A stretch of DNA of 64,000 bases from Halomonas sp. ML-15 (GTDB lineage: Bacteria; Pseudomonadota; Gammaproteobacteria; Pseudomonadales; Halomonadaceae), in assembly GCF_014779595.1 (NCBI RefSeq), contig NZ_JACXZT010000009.1, positions 191,378-255,377 of the forward strand. The letters are read 5' to 3'. Every line of letters begins with the position of its first letter. The first letter of the stretch is position 1. Below are positions 7,845 through 17,352 of the stretch, in pieces. The notes under the pieces were generated by a model. The model ran no database searches. It was given only the letters and a program-made list of their open reading frames with translations, and was not told the origin of the DNA. Position numbers and translations under genes: made by a program.

Positions 7845-9476
7845 ATGCGCCAACTCATTGTGCTCACCGGACTGACGCTCGGTGCCTCTGCCATTGCCCA
7901 GGCAGCGACGGATCAACAGTTGGCCGACGAGGTTGCCGGCCAGTACCAGGCATGCGATAGCAGCGCTGAGTTGATTTTGCCCCTGGCTCGCTCGGGGCTC
8001 GATCTCGTGCCGATCTATGCCAATGGCTACGAAGCCGAGACCGCCGACGGCAGCCCTTTCAATGAGCAAGGGCTCGACGTGCTGCTGCGCCAACCGCAGG
8101 ATCTGCAGGCCCAACTGGCAGCCTATATGGCCTGCGAGACGCCCATCATGCGCCTGACCCAGGGGCAGGCGCTGCTTGCGGCAGCGGCCACGGAGGCGCA
8201 GGCGGACAGCGCAATGGTTGCCTTTTATCAGCACGGCTGGTCGGTAGGTGCCGACGAGCTGCGGGTGCATGGCGGCATTGACAGTATGGCGGACCTCAGC
8301 GGTAGCACTATCGGCGTCGTCCCTTATGCAGCGGGGCTAGACCTGCTCGCTGAGGCGACCCGCAGCGGCAGGGAACAGGCCGCTGACAGCTGGGAGGTCC
8401 CGACGCTGGTCACGGCTGACGCTCCAGCCAAGTGGCTCACCGATGAAGAGGGCGTAGATGCCTTCCTGGTGGACTCGGGCGCGCCTGGCGATGCCTCTGT
8501 GCTGCTCTCTTCCCAGTCTGCCAACCGTGCCGTCTCCGGGATCTATGTCGTGCGCCAGGATTATCTCGAGGCCAATCGCGAGACGATCGAGGGCCTTGTG
8601 ACAGCCTTGTTCAACGCAGAGGAGCAGGTGCGCGAAGATGTCACCACCCAGGTCGTTGACTGGTCCTCCGTGGCGGATCATCTGCTCGGCGATCCCGAGG
8701 AGGAGGAAGCCGCGCGGACGTTGTGGCGCCAGGTGCAGACGGTTGGGGTACAGGGGAACGTTGACTGGGCTCGGCAGGATGGAGGTCTGCGCTCTTTTCC
8801 TAGACTGAATGCAGAAATCGCCGCCGAGCTTCAGGCGCTGGGATTGCTATCCGAGATCCCGGCATTGACGTTGGCGGAGCTGGACTATGGCACCCTGGCG
8901 GAGGGGATCTTCGACCAGCGCCGTGCCGAACTCTCCTCCTTCGACCCGGAGGCCGCGAGGACACTGCTGTCCGAGCAGAGGGAAGGCGGCGATATTGATG
9001 GGCAGACTCTGGTCAGGTTCGAAATATATTTCCAGCCCGACCAGGATCATTTCTCGGCCCAGCAGTATGCCGAAGACTTCGCCGAGGTCCTCGACGCTGC
9101 GCAGCGCTACGGCGGTGCTCTGCTGACCATCGAAGGGCATGCTGATCCTAGCCTCTTCCTGCAGCGGCGCTCCGCCGGACTGCCGGAGCAGTTGCTCGAG
9201 CAGCAACGTGACAACCTGCTGACCTTGAGCGAGGCCCGGGCCGCATCGGTTCGGCGCTCCGTGCTTGCCTTCGCGGATGAGCACGATGTGCGGCTGGACC
9301 GCAGTCAGCTGATTAGCGAAGGGCTTGGCATCAGAGATCCTGCCACCGGGCTCTGCGATGGTGAACCCTGTCCGATCTCCACCGACGACGAGCGTGCCGA
9401 TAACCGTCGCGTGGTGTTCCGTGTGGTAGAGATCGAAGCGGAGAGTGCAGCCTTTACACCACCCACCACCTGGTGA
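7845..9476 (+). CDS. Periplasmic substrate-binding domain fused to OmpA-like domain (copy 2)
   Basis: A fusion of 543 residues, paralogous to the protein at 3876. It has a signal peptide (1-21, ending AIAQA), an NMT1/TauA-like binding domain (about 30-380) and an OmpA-like domain (about 395-540) with GHAD at 431-434 and the LSEARAASV helix. The cysteine loop CDGEPC and the C-terminal ESAAFTPP ending are shared with copy 1. I chose the ATG at 7845 since GAGGGG precedes it by 8 bases and a signal peptide follows directly. A GTG at 7791 overlaps the telA stop and would add a charged leader. The two copies may bind different ligands, or form a pair. Confidence 0.8.
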   Translation: MRQLIVLTGLTLGASAIAQAATDQQLADEVAGQYQACDSSAELILPLARSGLDLVPIYANGYEAETADGSPFNEQGLDVLLRQPQDLQAQLAAYMACETPIMRLTQGQALLAAAATEAQADSAMVAFYQHGWSVGADELRVHGGIDSMADLSGSTIGVVPYAAGLDLLAEATRSGREQAADSWEVPTLVTADAPAKWLTDEEGVDAFLVDSGAPGDASVLLSSQSANRAVSGIYVVRQDYLEANRETIEGLVTALFNAEEQVREDVTTQVVDWSSVADHLLGDPEEEEAARTLWRQVQTVGVQGNVDWARQDGGLRSFPRLNAEIAAELQALGLLSEIPALTLAELDYGTLAEGIFDQRRAELSSFDPEAARTLLSEQREGGDIDGQTLVRFEIYFQPDQDHFSAQQYAEDFAEVLDAAQRYGGALLTIEGHADPSLFLQRRSAGLPEQLLEQQRDNLLTLSEARAASVRRSVLAFADEHDVRLDRSQLISEGLGIRDPATGLCDGEPCPISTDDERADNRRVVFRVVEIEAESAAFTPPTTW

Positions 9477-9489
9477 TGGTCATGGCAAC

Positions 9490-10170
9490 ATGGGAAACCG
9501 TCCACTGATGCAGCCGTTCGAGATTGTCCGTGAAGCGGTTGCCGGGATGCTCGGTGCGTTGGGCGTACTGGTCCTGCATTTCGGCATGACCCTGCCGCAT
9601 TGGCGCCTGCCCGGGCTCGACCTGGCGCTGGCCGGTATTCTGGGGTGTCTAGTGTACGCTGGCATCCGTCTTAGCTGGGCCACGAAGCCGGGCTGGGTCG
9701 AACGCCTGCTTGGCATCGAGGTTGATCTGCGCCTGCAGGGCGCCAGCGACACCCCGGATAGCCTGCGGGCAGCGTTGCGTCATACCCTGGACACCGCCGA
9801 AAGGCAGGTGACAGAGCCCATGCGCGAGCCGCTGGAACGCATCGACCGGGCCATACATGCCGTACTGGACAGCGATCTTGGCAGCAACGTCGGTCGCCAG
9901 GCGCAGTACACCATTGCGGCTACTGTTCGGCGCTATCTCCCGGACACCCTGGAGCGCTATCTCCAGTTGCCCGAGGATGTCGCGCAGGCCCCTATTGGCG
10001 ACGCGGGCAGAACTGCCCATGACATGGTGCTGGAGCAACTGGACGTGCTGGCCTCCGAAACCGAGGCCATTCTCGAAGACATGCACGCCGGGAAGCTACG
10101 TGAGCTGTCTGCCCACGGCCGCTTCCTGGAAGACCGCTTCAATACCGCGGGCAATCTGCTGCGGCAATAG
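9490..10170 (+). CDS. XpaC-like membrane protein
   Basis: Last gene of the TelA operon, starting 13 bases after the copy 2 fusion. The 226-residue product has two hydrophobic segments (about 17-35 and 42-62) and a helical cytoplasmic domain. That domain carries the XpaC-like patterns YLPDTLERYLQLP and LASETEAILEDMHAGK. XpaC was first linked to hydrolysis of a chromogenic indolyl phosphate in Bacillus, but a real enzymatic activity is not established, and genome context pairs it with TelA. The start at 9490 lacks a clean Shine-Dalgarno sequence, and 9508 is an alternative. Likely role: the inner-membrane partner of TelA in an envelope stress or small-molecule response (inference). Confidence 0.75.
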   Translation: MGNRPLMQPFEIVREAVAGMLGALGVLVLHFGMTLPHWRLPGLDLALAGILGCLVYAGIRLSWATKPGWVERLLGIEVDLRLQGASDTPDSLRAALRHTLDTAERQVTEPMREPLERIDRAIHAVLDSDLGSNVGRQAQYTIAATVRRYLPDTLERYLQLPEDVAQAPIGDAGRTAHDMVLEQLDVLASETEAILEDMHAGKLRELSAHGRFLEDRFNTAGNLLRQ

Positions 10171-10243
10171 CGCACTATGCGCTGCCTGCGGGCGCTATCA
10201 ACGGTGCATCGAGTGGCACGCTGGACTGGCGCGCCCGCTGCGG

Positions 10244-10249
10244 TAAACT
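10244..10249 (+). promoter_or_regulatory. Possible -10 element (TAAACT) before FAH-family gene
   Basis: TAAACT lies 67 bases before the start at 10316, in the gap after the TelA operon. No convincing -35 hexamer is seen at 17 bases, so this is tentative. Confidence 0.25.
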
Positions 10250-10315
10250 GTCAAGCTGATCATGCAAGCGACGCCCAAGACGTCGCCTCCCTTTCATTCA
10301 GGAGAATATCCCGCC

Positions 10316-10981
10316 ATGCGCTTTGTTCCCCGTTTTACCGATGGCCAGGAATTTCCTCACGCGCTGGGCAAAATCGTCTGCGTCGGTCGCAATTTCGCCG
10401 ACCACGCCAAAGAGCTGGACAATCCGATTCCCACCGAGCCGCTGCTGTTCATCAAGCCGTCGACCTGCGCGGTGCCGCTGGACGAGCCGATCGATGCCCC
10501 GTTCTCCCGTGGCGATGTGCACTTCGAGACCGAGTTGGCACTGCTGATTGGCGAGCCGTTGACCCATGCCACCGCCTCGGAAGCCGAGCGTGCCGTGGCA
10601 GGCATTGGCCTGGCGCTGGACCTGACCCTGCGCGACGTCCAGTCGCAGCTCAAGGAGAAGGGCTACCCGTGGGAGATCGCCAAGAGCTTCGATGGTGCCT
10701 GCCCGCTATCGCCATTCCTGGCGCTCAGCCGCGTGCCCAACTGGAGCGCGCTGACCTTCAGCCTGGATATCGACGGTGAGCGAGTGCAGAGCGGTGAAGG
10801 CTCCGACATGCTGTTCCCGGTGGCGACCCTGCTGGCCGAGATGAGCCGCCACTTCACGCTGCTGCCCGGCGACGTGGTGCTGACCGGCACACCCCCCGGC
10901 GTCGGCGAGCTGCCGCGCGGCGCCGAGCTGCACTTTACGCTGACCGGTGGATTGGAAGTGGCCACCCGGGTCGTCGACTAA
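10316..10981 (+). CDS. Fumarylacetoacetate hydrolase (FAH) family protein
   Basis: A single-domain FAH-family enzyme of 221 residues, the size of the YcgM/FAHD1 branch (acylpyruvase, fumarylpyruvate hydrolase or oxaloacetate decarboxylase activities). The metal ligands E71 and E73 in HFETELALLIG and D102 in ALDLTLRD are present, as are the family segments VGRNF and LTGTPPGVG. The start at 10316 follows TCAGGAGA at good spacing. It stands alone between the TelA operon and speA and ends in a long bidirectional hairpin. The exact substrate cannot be assigned, and no aromatic catabolic genes adjoin it. Confidence 0.85.
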   Translation: MRFVPRFTDGQEFPHALGKIVCVGRNFADHAKELDNPIPTEPLLFIKPSTCAVPLDEPIDAPFSRGDVHFETELALLIGEPLTHATASEAERAVAGIGLALDLTLRDVQSQLKEKGYPWEIAKSFDGACPLSPFLALSRVPNWSALTFSLDIDGERVQSGEGSDMLFPVATLLAEMSRHFTLLPGDVVLTGTPPGVGELPRGAELHFTLTGGLEVATRVVD

Positions 10982-11005
10982 GCACGCTCGCAACCGGCCC
11001 ATACC

Positions 11006-11040
11006 AATGCGCCCCTGCAGCCTGACTGCAGGGGCGCATT
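11006..11040. terminator. Bidirectional terminator hairpin between FAH gene and speA
   Basis: Perfect 15-base arms (11006-11020 and 11026-11040) enclose the 5-base loop CCTGA. The hairpin lies between two convergent genes and ends in ATT on each strand. Confidence 0.75.
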
Positions 11041-11056
11041 GCGTTGGGTGAGCCGT

Positions 11057-12979
11057 TCACTCAAGGTAGGTGTAGCCCTGCAGGCCGGCCGAGAGATCGG
11101 CGAGGAAGGCTTCGCGCTCTGCGGCGCTGAGCTCGCTGGCATCCAGCTGGCTGGCCAGATGGCGGCGCAGCACCTCGGCGTCGAAATTGACGTGATCGAG
11201 CACCTGGGCCACGGTGTCGCCCTGGATGGCATGGGAGAGCACCCAGTCGCCGTTAGCGTCGAGGGCGGCGTCCACCGAGTCGGTATCGCCGAACAGGTTG
11301 TGCAGGTCGCCGAGGATCTCCTGGTAGGCGCCGACCAGGAAGAAGCCGAGCAGCTTCTCGTCGCCGTCGCGCCACTCCGGCAGCGGCAGGGTGCTCTCCA
11401 CCCCCTGGCCGTCGACGTAGCTGTCGATGCGGCCGTCGCTGTCGCAGGTGATGTCCTGGATCACCCCGCGCCGGGTTGGGGCGCGCTCTAGCCCGTTCAG
11501 CGGCATTACCGGAAATATCTGCTTGATGCCCCATACATCGGGCAGCGACTGGAACAGCGAGAAGTTGACGAACAGCTTGTCGGCGAGCTTCTCGGCGAGC
11601 TCGTCGAGAATCTCGCGGTGGGCGCGGTTACGGCTGTCGAGGCGCGCCTTGAGCCGTGCGCAGGCGGCGAAGTAGACCGCCTCGCCCTCGGCACGGGCGA
11701 GCAGTCCGGCCAGACCCAGAACGAAGCGATCCTGCAGCTCGCCCATGGCCTGCACCAGGTCATGGTAGGCCTCGACCAGGCCGCGTGGCTCATGCATATC
11801 GGCCAGCCGGCCATGCACGCGCCACAGCTCGTCGATCTGCGGGTCATCGTCGACCTGGCGCACTGGCGCCTGATCGTCGATGCGCTCCTCGCCGATCACA
11901 TTGGTGATCAGCACCGCGTGGTGGGCGGTCAGCGCGCGGCCCGATTCGCTGATCAGGTGGGGATGCGGCAGTCCCTCGGTCTCGCAGGCCTGGCGGAAGG
12001 CCCACACCACGTTGCTGGCGTATTCGCGCATCGAGTAGTTGATCGAGAACTCGCTGCGCGAGCGGGTGCCTTCATAGTCGATGCCCAGGCCGCCGCCGAC
12101 GTCGACGGTGTCCACCGGTGCGCCGAGTTCGCGCAGGCTCTGATAGAAGCGCGCGCACTCGCGCAGGCCGCGCTGGATATCGCGGATATTGGCGATCTGC
12201 GAGCCGAGGTGAAAGTGCACCAGCTGCAGGCTGTTCAGGGCATCGCTGCGCTTGAGCCGCTCGATGACGCCGAGGGTCTGGCTGGCGGTGAGGCCGAACT
12301 TGGACTTTTCGCCGCCGGTGTCCTGCCACTTGCCGCGGCCCACCGAGGCGAGCCGGGCACGCAGGCCGATGCGTGGCGTAACACCCAGTGCAGCCGCCTC
12401 CTCGAGGATGATGTCGAGCTCTGAATACTTCTCCACCACCAGATAGACCCGGTGGCCGAGCTTTTCGCCCATCAGCGCCAGGCGGATATATTCGCGGTCC
12501 TTGTAGCCGTTGCAGACGATCAGCGATGAGCCGTCGCCGGACAGTGCCAGCACCGCCAGCAGCTCGGGCTTGCTGCCGGCCTCGAGGCCGACCCGGCCAC
12601 GGCCGCGCTCCTGGGTGGCGAGGATCTCCTCGACCACACGCCGCTGCTGGTTGACCTTGATCGGGTAGACCGCGGTATAGCCGCCGGTATAGGCCTCTTC
12701 GCGAATCGCCGAATCGAAGGCCGCACACAGCTGCTCGACCCGGTCGTGGAGGATATCGGTGAAGCGGACCAGCACCGGCAGACGCAGCCCCGCCTCGCGC
12801 AGCTGGTCGACCAGCGCATCCAGCGGCAGCGCCGGGCCTTCGGCTTCGCTGCCGAGCGGGCGGACCACGGTGTGGCCGCCATCATCGACGTCAAAGTAGC
12901 CGCTGCCCCACTGGTCGATGTTGTAGGTGTGGCGCGCCAGGCGTGAAGGCGACGGCGCGCCGGCATCGAGCAGACTCAT
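11057..12979 (-). CDS. speA: Biosynthetic arginine decarboxylase
   Basis: The 640-residue product matches the length of biosynthetic arginine decarboxylase (about 630-660), a PLP enzyme of the alanine-racemase fold that makes agmatine for putrescine synthesis. The PLP lysine is K108 in YPIKVNQ. The SKFGL, HFHLGSQI, GGGLGIDY and SESGRA motifs of the family follow in order. The start ATG overlaps the stop of the upstream homoserine kinase gene by 4 bases (12976-12979), so the two are likely translationally coupled. Agmatinase and the other downstream polyamine genes are not in this window. Confidence 0.95.
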   Translation of the reverse strand: MSLLDAGAPSPSRLARHTYNIDQWGSGYFDVDDGGHTVVRPLGSEAEGPALPLDALVDQLREAGLRLPVLVRFTDILHDRVEQLCAAFDSAIREEAYTGGYTAVYPIKVNQQRRVVEEILATQERGRGRVGLEAGSKPELLAVLALSGDGSSLIVCNGYKDREYIRLALMGEKLGHRVYLVVEKYSELDIILEEAAALGVTPRIGLRARLASVGRGKWQDTGGEKSKFGLTASQTLGVIERLKRSDALNSLQLVHFHLGSQIANIRDIQRGLRECARFYQSLRELGAPVDTVDVGGGLGIDYEGTRSRSEFSINYSMREYASNVVWAFRQACETEGLPHPHLISESGRALTAHHAVLITNVIGEERIDDQAPVRQVDDDPQIDELWRVHGRLADMHEPRGLVEAYHDLVQAMGELQDRFVLGLAGLLARAEGEAVYFAACARLKARLDSRNRAHREILDELAEKLADKLFVNFSLFQSLPDVWGIKQIFPVMPLNGLERAPTRRGVIQDITCDSDGRIDSYVDGQGVESTLPLPEWRDGDEKLLGFFLVGAYQEILGDLHNLFGDTDSVDAALDANGDWVLSHAIQGDTVAQVLDHVNFDAEVLRRHLASQLDASELSAAEREAFLADLSAGLQGYTYLE

Positions 12980-13938
12980 GCGGGGTGGGTCTCCGGCAGG
13001 GCCAGCGCGCCGTGCTGCAGGCGGCTGAGAAGAATGGTACGGAACTGCTCCGGGTCATGGGGCGTCAGGTCGTGGGCCGGTGGATCGACGTAGACCACCA
13101 GTAGCCGCGACAGCCAGTAGCGCAGGGCGGTCATGCGCAGCATCATCGGCCACGCGGCACGCTCGCTGTCGGTCAGCGGGCGACGCGCCTGGTAGGCGCG
13201 CAGGATGGCGTCGTGACGTTCCGCGTCGAGGCTGCCGTCGGCGTTTACCGCCCAGTCGTTGATGACGATCGCCAGGTCGAACAGCAGGTCGCCGGTGCAG
13301 CCGTTGTAGAAGTCGATGATACCGCCTAGCCGCTCGCCGTCGAACAGGGTGTTGTCGCGGAACAGGTCGCCGTGCAGCGCGCCCCGAGGCAGGTCCGGGG
13401 CGTCGCCGAAGAAGGCCTGGTAGGCGTCGACCTCATCGCTCATCAGCGCCTGGTCGTCGGCGGAGAGATAGACCAGCACGCGATGGTGCATGGCCACTAG
13501 CCAGTGCAGATCGCGGGGGTTGGGGCGATGGCCGTCGAAGTAGCGCGACACGGCGTGCATATGGCCCAGGGCATCGCCCAGCGCTTGGCACTGAACGGTG
13601 TTGGGTGACCGGGGATACTTGCCGGGCAGGCGCGGGAACAGCAGCGCCGGCTTGCCGGCCAGGCTCTGCAGGGCGACCCCTTGGCGATCATGCACCGGGC
13701 CGGCCACCGGGATGCGGTGGTCGGCGAGATAATCGAGCAGGTCGACGAAGAACGGCAGCTCCGCGTGCTCGCCCTGCTCGAACAGCGTCAATACCAGCGC
13801 CTGGCGGTCGGTGGTGACGAAATAGGTGGTGTTCTCGGTGCCGCTGGGCACGCCCTCGAGCTGTGTCAGCGTGCCAACGTCGAAGCGTTGCAGAAACTCT
13901 GTGACCTGAGCCTGGCTCAGCGGGGTAAATACGGCCAT
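12976..13938 (-). CDS. thrB: Homoserine kinase (ThrB, phosphotransferase-fold type)
   Basis: The 320-residue product belongs to the APH-fold homoserine kinases found in pseudomonads and relatives, which phosphorylate homoserine on the way to threonine. It differs from the GHMP-type ThrB of E. coli. Visible motifs are SGTENTTYFV (phosphate loop area), HGDLFRDN (189-196, catalytic) and IIDFYN (metal-binding D209). I start at 13938 because GAGAGAG precedes it; the frame is open to 13962. Neighbours support the call, since thrB, a DUF2782 gene and polA are adjacent in Pseudomonas. A generic APH-fold kinase of other specificity is a weaker alternative. Confidence 0.85.
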   Translation of the reverse strand: MAVFTPLSQAQVTEFLQRFDVGTLTQLEGVPSGTENTTYFVTTDRQALVLTLFEQGEHAELPFFVDLLDYLADHRIPVAGPVHDRQGVALQSLAGKPALLFPRLPGKYPRSPNTVQCQALGDALGHMHAVSRYFDGHRPNPRDLHWLVAMHHRVLVYLSADDQALMSDEVDAYQAFFGDAPDLPRGALHGDLFRDNTLFDGERLGGIIDFYNGCTGDLLFDLAIVINDWAVNADGSLDAERHDAILRAYQARRPLTDSERAAWPMMLRMTALRYWLSRLLVVYVDPPAHDLTPHDPEQFRTILLSRLQHGALALPETHPA

Positions 13939-14023
13939 GTCTCTCTCGCCCGGGGATGCCAAGCGGCATATTGTACCGTCTTGTCAGTGCGATGCACGAA
14001 AAGTGTCATCGGCCGGAGCGGGC

Positions 14024-14320
14024 TCAACGCCCTGTATTGACCCAGTCGGGAACCTCCACGACATCGCCGCTGACGCGGCTGAAATTGCCGTCACCACGCC
14101 GATCGAGCAGGTGGTAGCGATCGCCGTCGCGGGTGCGGATCTCGATGGCGTAGAGCTGGCCGTTGACGCGGAATTCGCGCAGGGTGCGGTCCGCCTCCTG
14201 GCGTTCGGTGATCTGCGGCTCAGGCGCTGCCTGGGCATGGCCCATGAGGCTGCCGAGCAGCAGGCCCGAGAACAGGACAACCGCCAGCAGAGCGGCGCGG
14301 GGCAAGGGAAATAGTGGCAT
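14024..14320 (-). CDS. DUF2782 small exported protein
   Basis: A 98-residue protein with an N-terminal signal or anchor (about 5-30, ending HAQAA), then a compact domain ending in VPDWVNTGR, typical of DUF2782. GGAGATCAC precedes the ATG at 14320; an upstream ATG at 14344 is less likely. It lies divergent from polA and upstream of thrB on the same strand, an arrangement conserved in pseudomonads. The function is unknown. Confidence 0.8.
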   Translation of the reverse strand: MPLFPLPRAALLAVVLFSGLLLGSLMGHAQAAPEPQITERQEADRTLREFRVNGQLYAIEIRTRDGDRYHLLDRRGDGNFSRVSGDVVEVPDWVNTGR

Positions 14321-14538
14321 GTGATCTCCTGCCGTGAGCGGCACGATAAGTTGCCTACTTGGACCCCGTGGGGGCGCGGGAATTCACCGCTGCCAGCGAG
14401 GCGAAGAGAAATAGCATCTCCACTCCTTGGCAACACGCTAGTATAAGTCTGAGTGGCTGCCTTAGCGAGGGACGCCTGACGCAGCGCGGCGAGCTGCGTA
14501 TCATGGAGGCATCGCACACGCCCAAGGATTGCTTCGCC

Positions 14539-17319
14539 ATGGCTGCCAGCCCCATCGTCCTCGTCGACGGCTCCTCTTACCTGTATCGCGCCTTCCACGC
14601 CCTGCCGCCGCTGACCACCTCCCAGGGCCAGCCCACCGGGGCGGTCAAGGGCGTCCTCAACATGCTCAAGCGGCTGATCAAGGACTACCCGGATAGCCCC
14701 ATGGCGGTGGTCTTCGACGCCAAGGGCAAGACCTTTCGCGATGAGCTCTATGCCGAGTACAAGGCGCAGCGACCGCCGATGCCCGACGATCTGCGCAGCC
14801 AGGTCGAACCGCTGCACGCCTGCGTACGCGCCCTCGGCCTGCCGCTGCTGTGCATCGAGGGGGTAGAGGCCGACGACGTGATCGGTACCCTGGCGCGGCG
14901 TGCCACCGAGGCCGGCCGCGACGCGGTGATCTCCACCGGCGACAAGGACATGGCACAGCTGGTCAATGGCCATATCACCCTGGTCAATACCATGAAGGAC
15001 GAGACCCTCGACCCCGCCGGCGTGGAGCAGAAGTTCGGCCTGCCGCCGTCGCTGATCATCGACTTTCTGGCGCTGATGGGCGACAAGGTCGATAACATCC
15101 CCGGCGTGCCGGGGGTCGGCGAGAAGACCGCCCTGGGCCTGCTGCAGGGCGTGGGCGGTGGCCTGGATGCCATCTACGCCGACCTCGACAAGGTCAAGAC
15201 GCTGGACTTTCGCGGTGCCAAGACGCTGCCCAAGAAGCTCGAGGAGCACCGCGACCAGGCCTTCCTCTCTTACCAACTGGCCACCATCAAGACCGACTGC
15301 GAGCTGCCGGTGGGCCTCGACGATCTGGAGATCGCCCACCCCGATCGTGAGGCGCTGCTCGAGCTCTATCGCGAGATGGAGTTCAAGGCCTGGCTATCGG
15401 AGTTGCTCGAGGGCAAGGATGAGGGCGTCGACGACGTGGCGGGCGGCACTGCCACCCCCCAGGCGGATACCAGTGAGCCCGCCGCTACCCCTGCCCAGCG
15501 CGATGACCAGGTGATCCTCGAGCAGGCCGAGCTGGATGCCTGGCTCGAGCGGCTGCAAAAGGCCGAACGCTTCTGCTTCGACCTCGAGACCACCAGCCTC
15601 AACTACATGGAGGCCGAGATCGTCGGTGTAGGGCTGGCCCTGGTGCCCGGCGAAGCCGCCTATATTCCGCTCGCCCACGACTACCTGGATGCTCCGGCCC
15701 AGCTCGACCGTGACACGGTGCTGGCGGCGCTCAAGCCGCTCTGGGAGGACCCGGCCAAGGGCAAGATCGGCCAGAACCTCAAGTACGACATCTCGGTGCT
15801 GGCCAACTACCAGATCCGCGTGGTCGGGCCGCTGGCCGACACCATGCTCGCCTCCTATGTGCTCAACTCCACCGCCACCCGCCACGACATGGACTCGCTG
15901 GCACTCAAGTACCTCGGCGAGAAGACCATCAGCTTCGAGGAGATTGCCGGCAAGGGTGCCAAACAGCTGACCTTCAACCAGATCGCCCTCGAGCAGGCCG
16001 CGCCCTACGCCTGCGAGGACGTCGACATTACCCTGCGCCTGCAGCACGAACTGCGCCCGCGCCTCGAGGCCGAAGGCCGCCTCGCCGCGGTGCTCGACGA
16101 TCTGGAGCTACCGCTGGTGCCGGTGCTGTCGCGCATGGAGCGTACCGGGGTGGCGCTCGACGTGGAGCGGCTGCACGCCCACAGCCAGGTGCTCGCCGAG
16201 CGTATCCGCGAGCTCGAGGCCGAGGCCTATGAGCTGGCCGGCCGCGAGTTCAACCTCAGCTCACCCAAGCAGCTCGGCGAGATCCTGTTCGAGGAGCAGA
16301 AGATCCCGGTGCTCAAGAAGACCCCCAAGGGCGCGCCCTCCACCGCCGAGGCGGTGCTCGAGGAGCTGGCGCTGGACTACCCGCTGCCCAAGGTGATCAT
16401 GCAGCACCGCGGCCTGGCCAAGCTCAAGTCGACCTACACCGACAAGCTGCCACGGCTGGTCAATCCGGCCACCAAGCGCTTGCACACCAGCTACCACCAG
16501 GCGGTCACCGCCACCGGGCGGCTCTCCTCCTCTGATCCCAATCTGCAGAACATCCCGATTCGCACCGAGGAGGGGCGCAAGATCCGCCAGGCATTCGTGG
16601 CGCGCCCCGGCTACCGCATCGTCGCCGCCGACTACTCGCAGATCGAGCTGCGCATCATGGCCCACCTCTCCGAGGACAAGGGCCTGCTCGAGGCCTTCGC
16701 CGAGGGCCGCGATATCCACGCTGCTACCGCCGCAGAAGTGTTCGGGGTGGCCCTCGACAAGGTCTCGGGCGACCAGCGGCGCAGCGCCAAGGCGATCAAC
16801 TTCGGGCTGATCTACGGCATGAGTGCCTGGGGGCTCTCCCGGCAGCTGCATATCGAGCGCAACCAGGCCCAGACCTATATCGACCGCTACTTCGACCGCT
16901 ACCCCGGGGTGGCGCGCTATATGGATCGTATCCGCGCCCAGGCCGGCGAGGATGGCTACGTCGAGACCGTGCTCGGCCGGCGTCTCTACCTGCCCGAGAT
17001 CAAGGCCCAGAACCACGCCCGCCGCCAGGCCGCCGAACGCACCGCCATCAACGCCCCGATGCAGGGCACCGCCGCCGATATCATCAAGCGCGCCATGATC
17101 GAGGTCGATGCCTGGCTGCAGGGTGACGCCAAGTCCGCCTGCGAATTCGACGCCTGGATGGTCATGCAGGTCCACGATGAGCTGGTGTTCGAGGTCAAGG
17201 AGGCCGACGTCGACGGCTTTATCGCCGCGGTCAAGACGCATATGCGCGACGCCGCCGAGCTGCGCGTGCCGCTGATCGTCGAAGCCGAGAGTGGGGCTAA
17301 CTGGGACGAGGCACATTGA
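14539..17319 (+). CDS. polA: DNA polymerase I
   Basis: The 926-residue product is close to the 928 of E. coli PolI. The N-terminal 5'-3' exonuclease domain (about 1-290) shows GDKDMAQLV and [18 protein letters not shown]. The 3'-5' exonuclease (about 325-520) keeps the proofreading acidic pair D348/E350 in FDLETTS. The polymerase domain has motif A DYSQIELR (D698) and motif C VHDELVF (H879-D880-E881). I chose the ATG at 14539 by alignment of [19 protein letters not shown] with the family start; upstream in-frame starts (14503, 14359) would add an unrelated leader. It functions in Okazaki fragment maturation and repair. A convergent terminator follows. Confidence 0.97.
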   Translation: MAASPIVLVDGSSYLYRAFHALPPLTTSQGQPTGAVKGVLNMLKRLIKDYPDSPMAVVFDAKGKTFRDELYAEYKAQRPPMPDDLRSQVEPLHACVRALGLPLLCIEGVEADDVIGTLARRATEAGRDAVISTGDKDMAQLVNGHITLVNTMKDETLDPAGVEQKFGLPPSLIIDFLALMGDKVDNIPGVPGVGEKTALGLLQGVGGGLDAIYADLDKVKTLDFRGAKTLPKKLEEHRDQAFLSYQLATIKTDCELPVGLDDLEIAHPDREALLELYREMEFKAWLSELLEGKDEGVDDVAGGTATPQADTSEPAATPAQRDDQVILEQAELDAWLERLQKAERFCFDLETTSLNYMEAEIVGVGLALVPGEAAYIPLAHDYLDAPAQLDRDTVLAALKPLWEDPAKGKIGQNLKYDISVLANYQIRVVGPLADTMLASYVLNSTATRHDMDSLALKYLGEKTISFEEIAGKGAKQLTFNQIALEQAAPYACEDVDITLRLQHELRPRLEAEGRLAAVLDDLELPLVPVLSRMERTGVALDVERLHAHSQVLAERIRELEAEAYELAGREFNLSSPKQLGEILFEEQKIPVLKKTPKGAPSTAEAVLEELALDYPLPKVIMQHRGLAKLKSTYTDKLPRLVNPATKRLHTSYHQAVTATGRLSSSDPNLQNIPIRTEEGRKIRQAFVARPGYRIVAADYSQIELRIMAHLSEDKGLLEAFAEGRDIHAATAAEVFGVALDKVSGDQRRSAKAINFGLIYGMSAWGLSRQLHIERNQAQTYIDRYFDRYPGVARYMDRIRAQAGEDGYVETVLGRRLYLPEIKAQNHARRQAAERTAINAPMQGTAADIIKRAMIEVDAWLQGDAKSACEFDAWMVMQVHDELVFEVKEADVDGFIAAVKTHMRDAAELRVPLIVEAESGANWDEAH

Positions 17320-17320
17320 T

Positions 17321-17347
17321 AGCGCCGGGCGAAAAGCGCCCGGCGCT
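17321..17347. terminator. Terminator hairpin between polA and the iron transporter operon
   Basis: Perfect 11-base GC-rich arms (17321-17331, 17337-17347) with loop AAAAG separate two convergent genes. Confidence 0.75.
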
Positions 17348-17352
17348 CGGGG

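Noticed and set aside
13989-14002. Copy of the string ATGCACGAAAAGT near the end of the DUF2782 gene
   Set aside because: No second arm is found nearby, so I do not list it as a repeat element; it could be chance.
14442-14447. TATAAG as a polA promoter -10
   Set aside because: The nearest -35-like TTGGCA is only 9 bases away and no extended -10 motif is present.
13984-15339. 451-codon minus-strand frame spanning DUF2782 and the polA 5' end
   Set aside because: Out of frame with the DUF2782 gene and antisense to the polA exonuclease domain; no ribosome site.
16261-17316. 351-codon minus-strand frame opposite polA
   Set aside because: Antisense to the polymerase domain, with repetitive low-complexity composition typical of GC-rich shadows.
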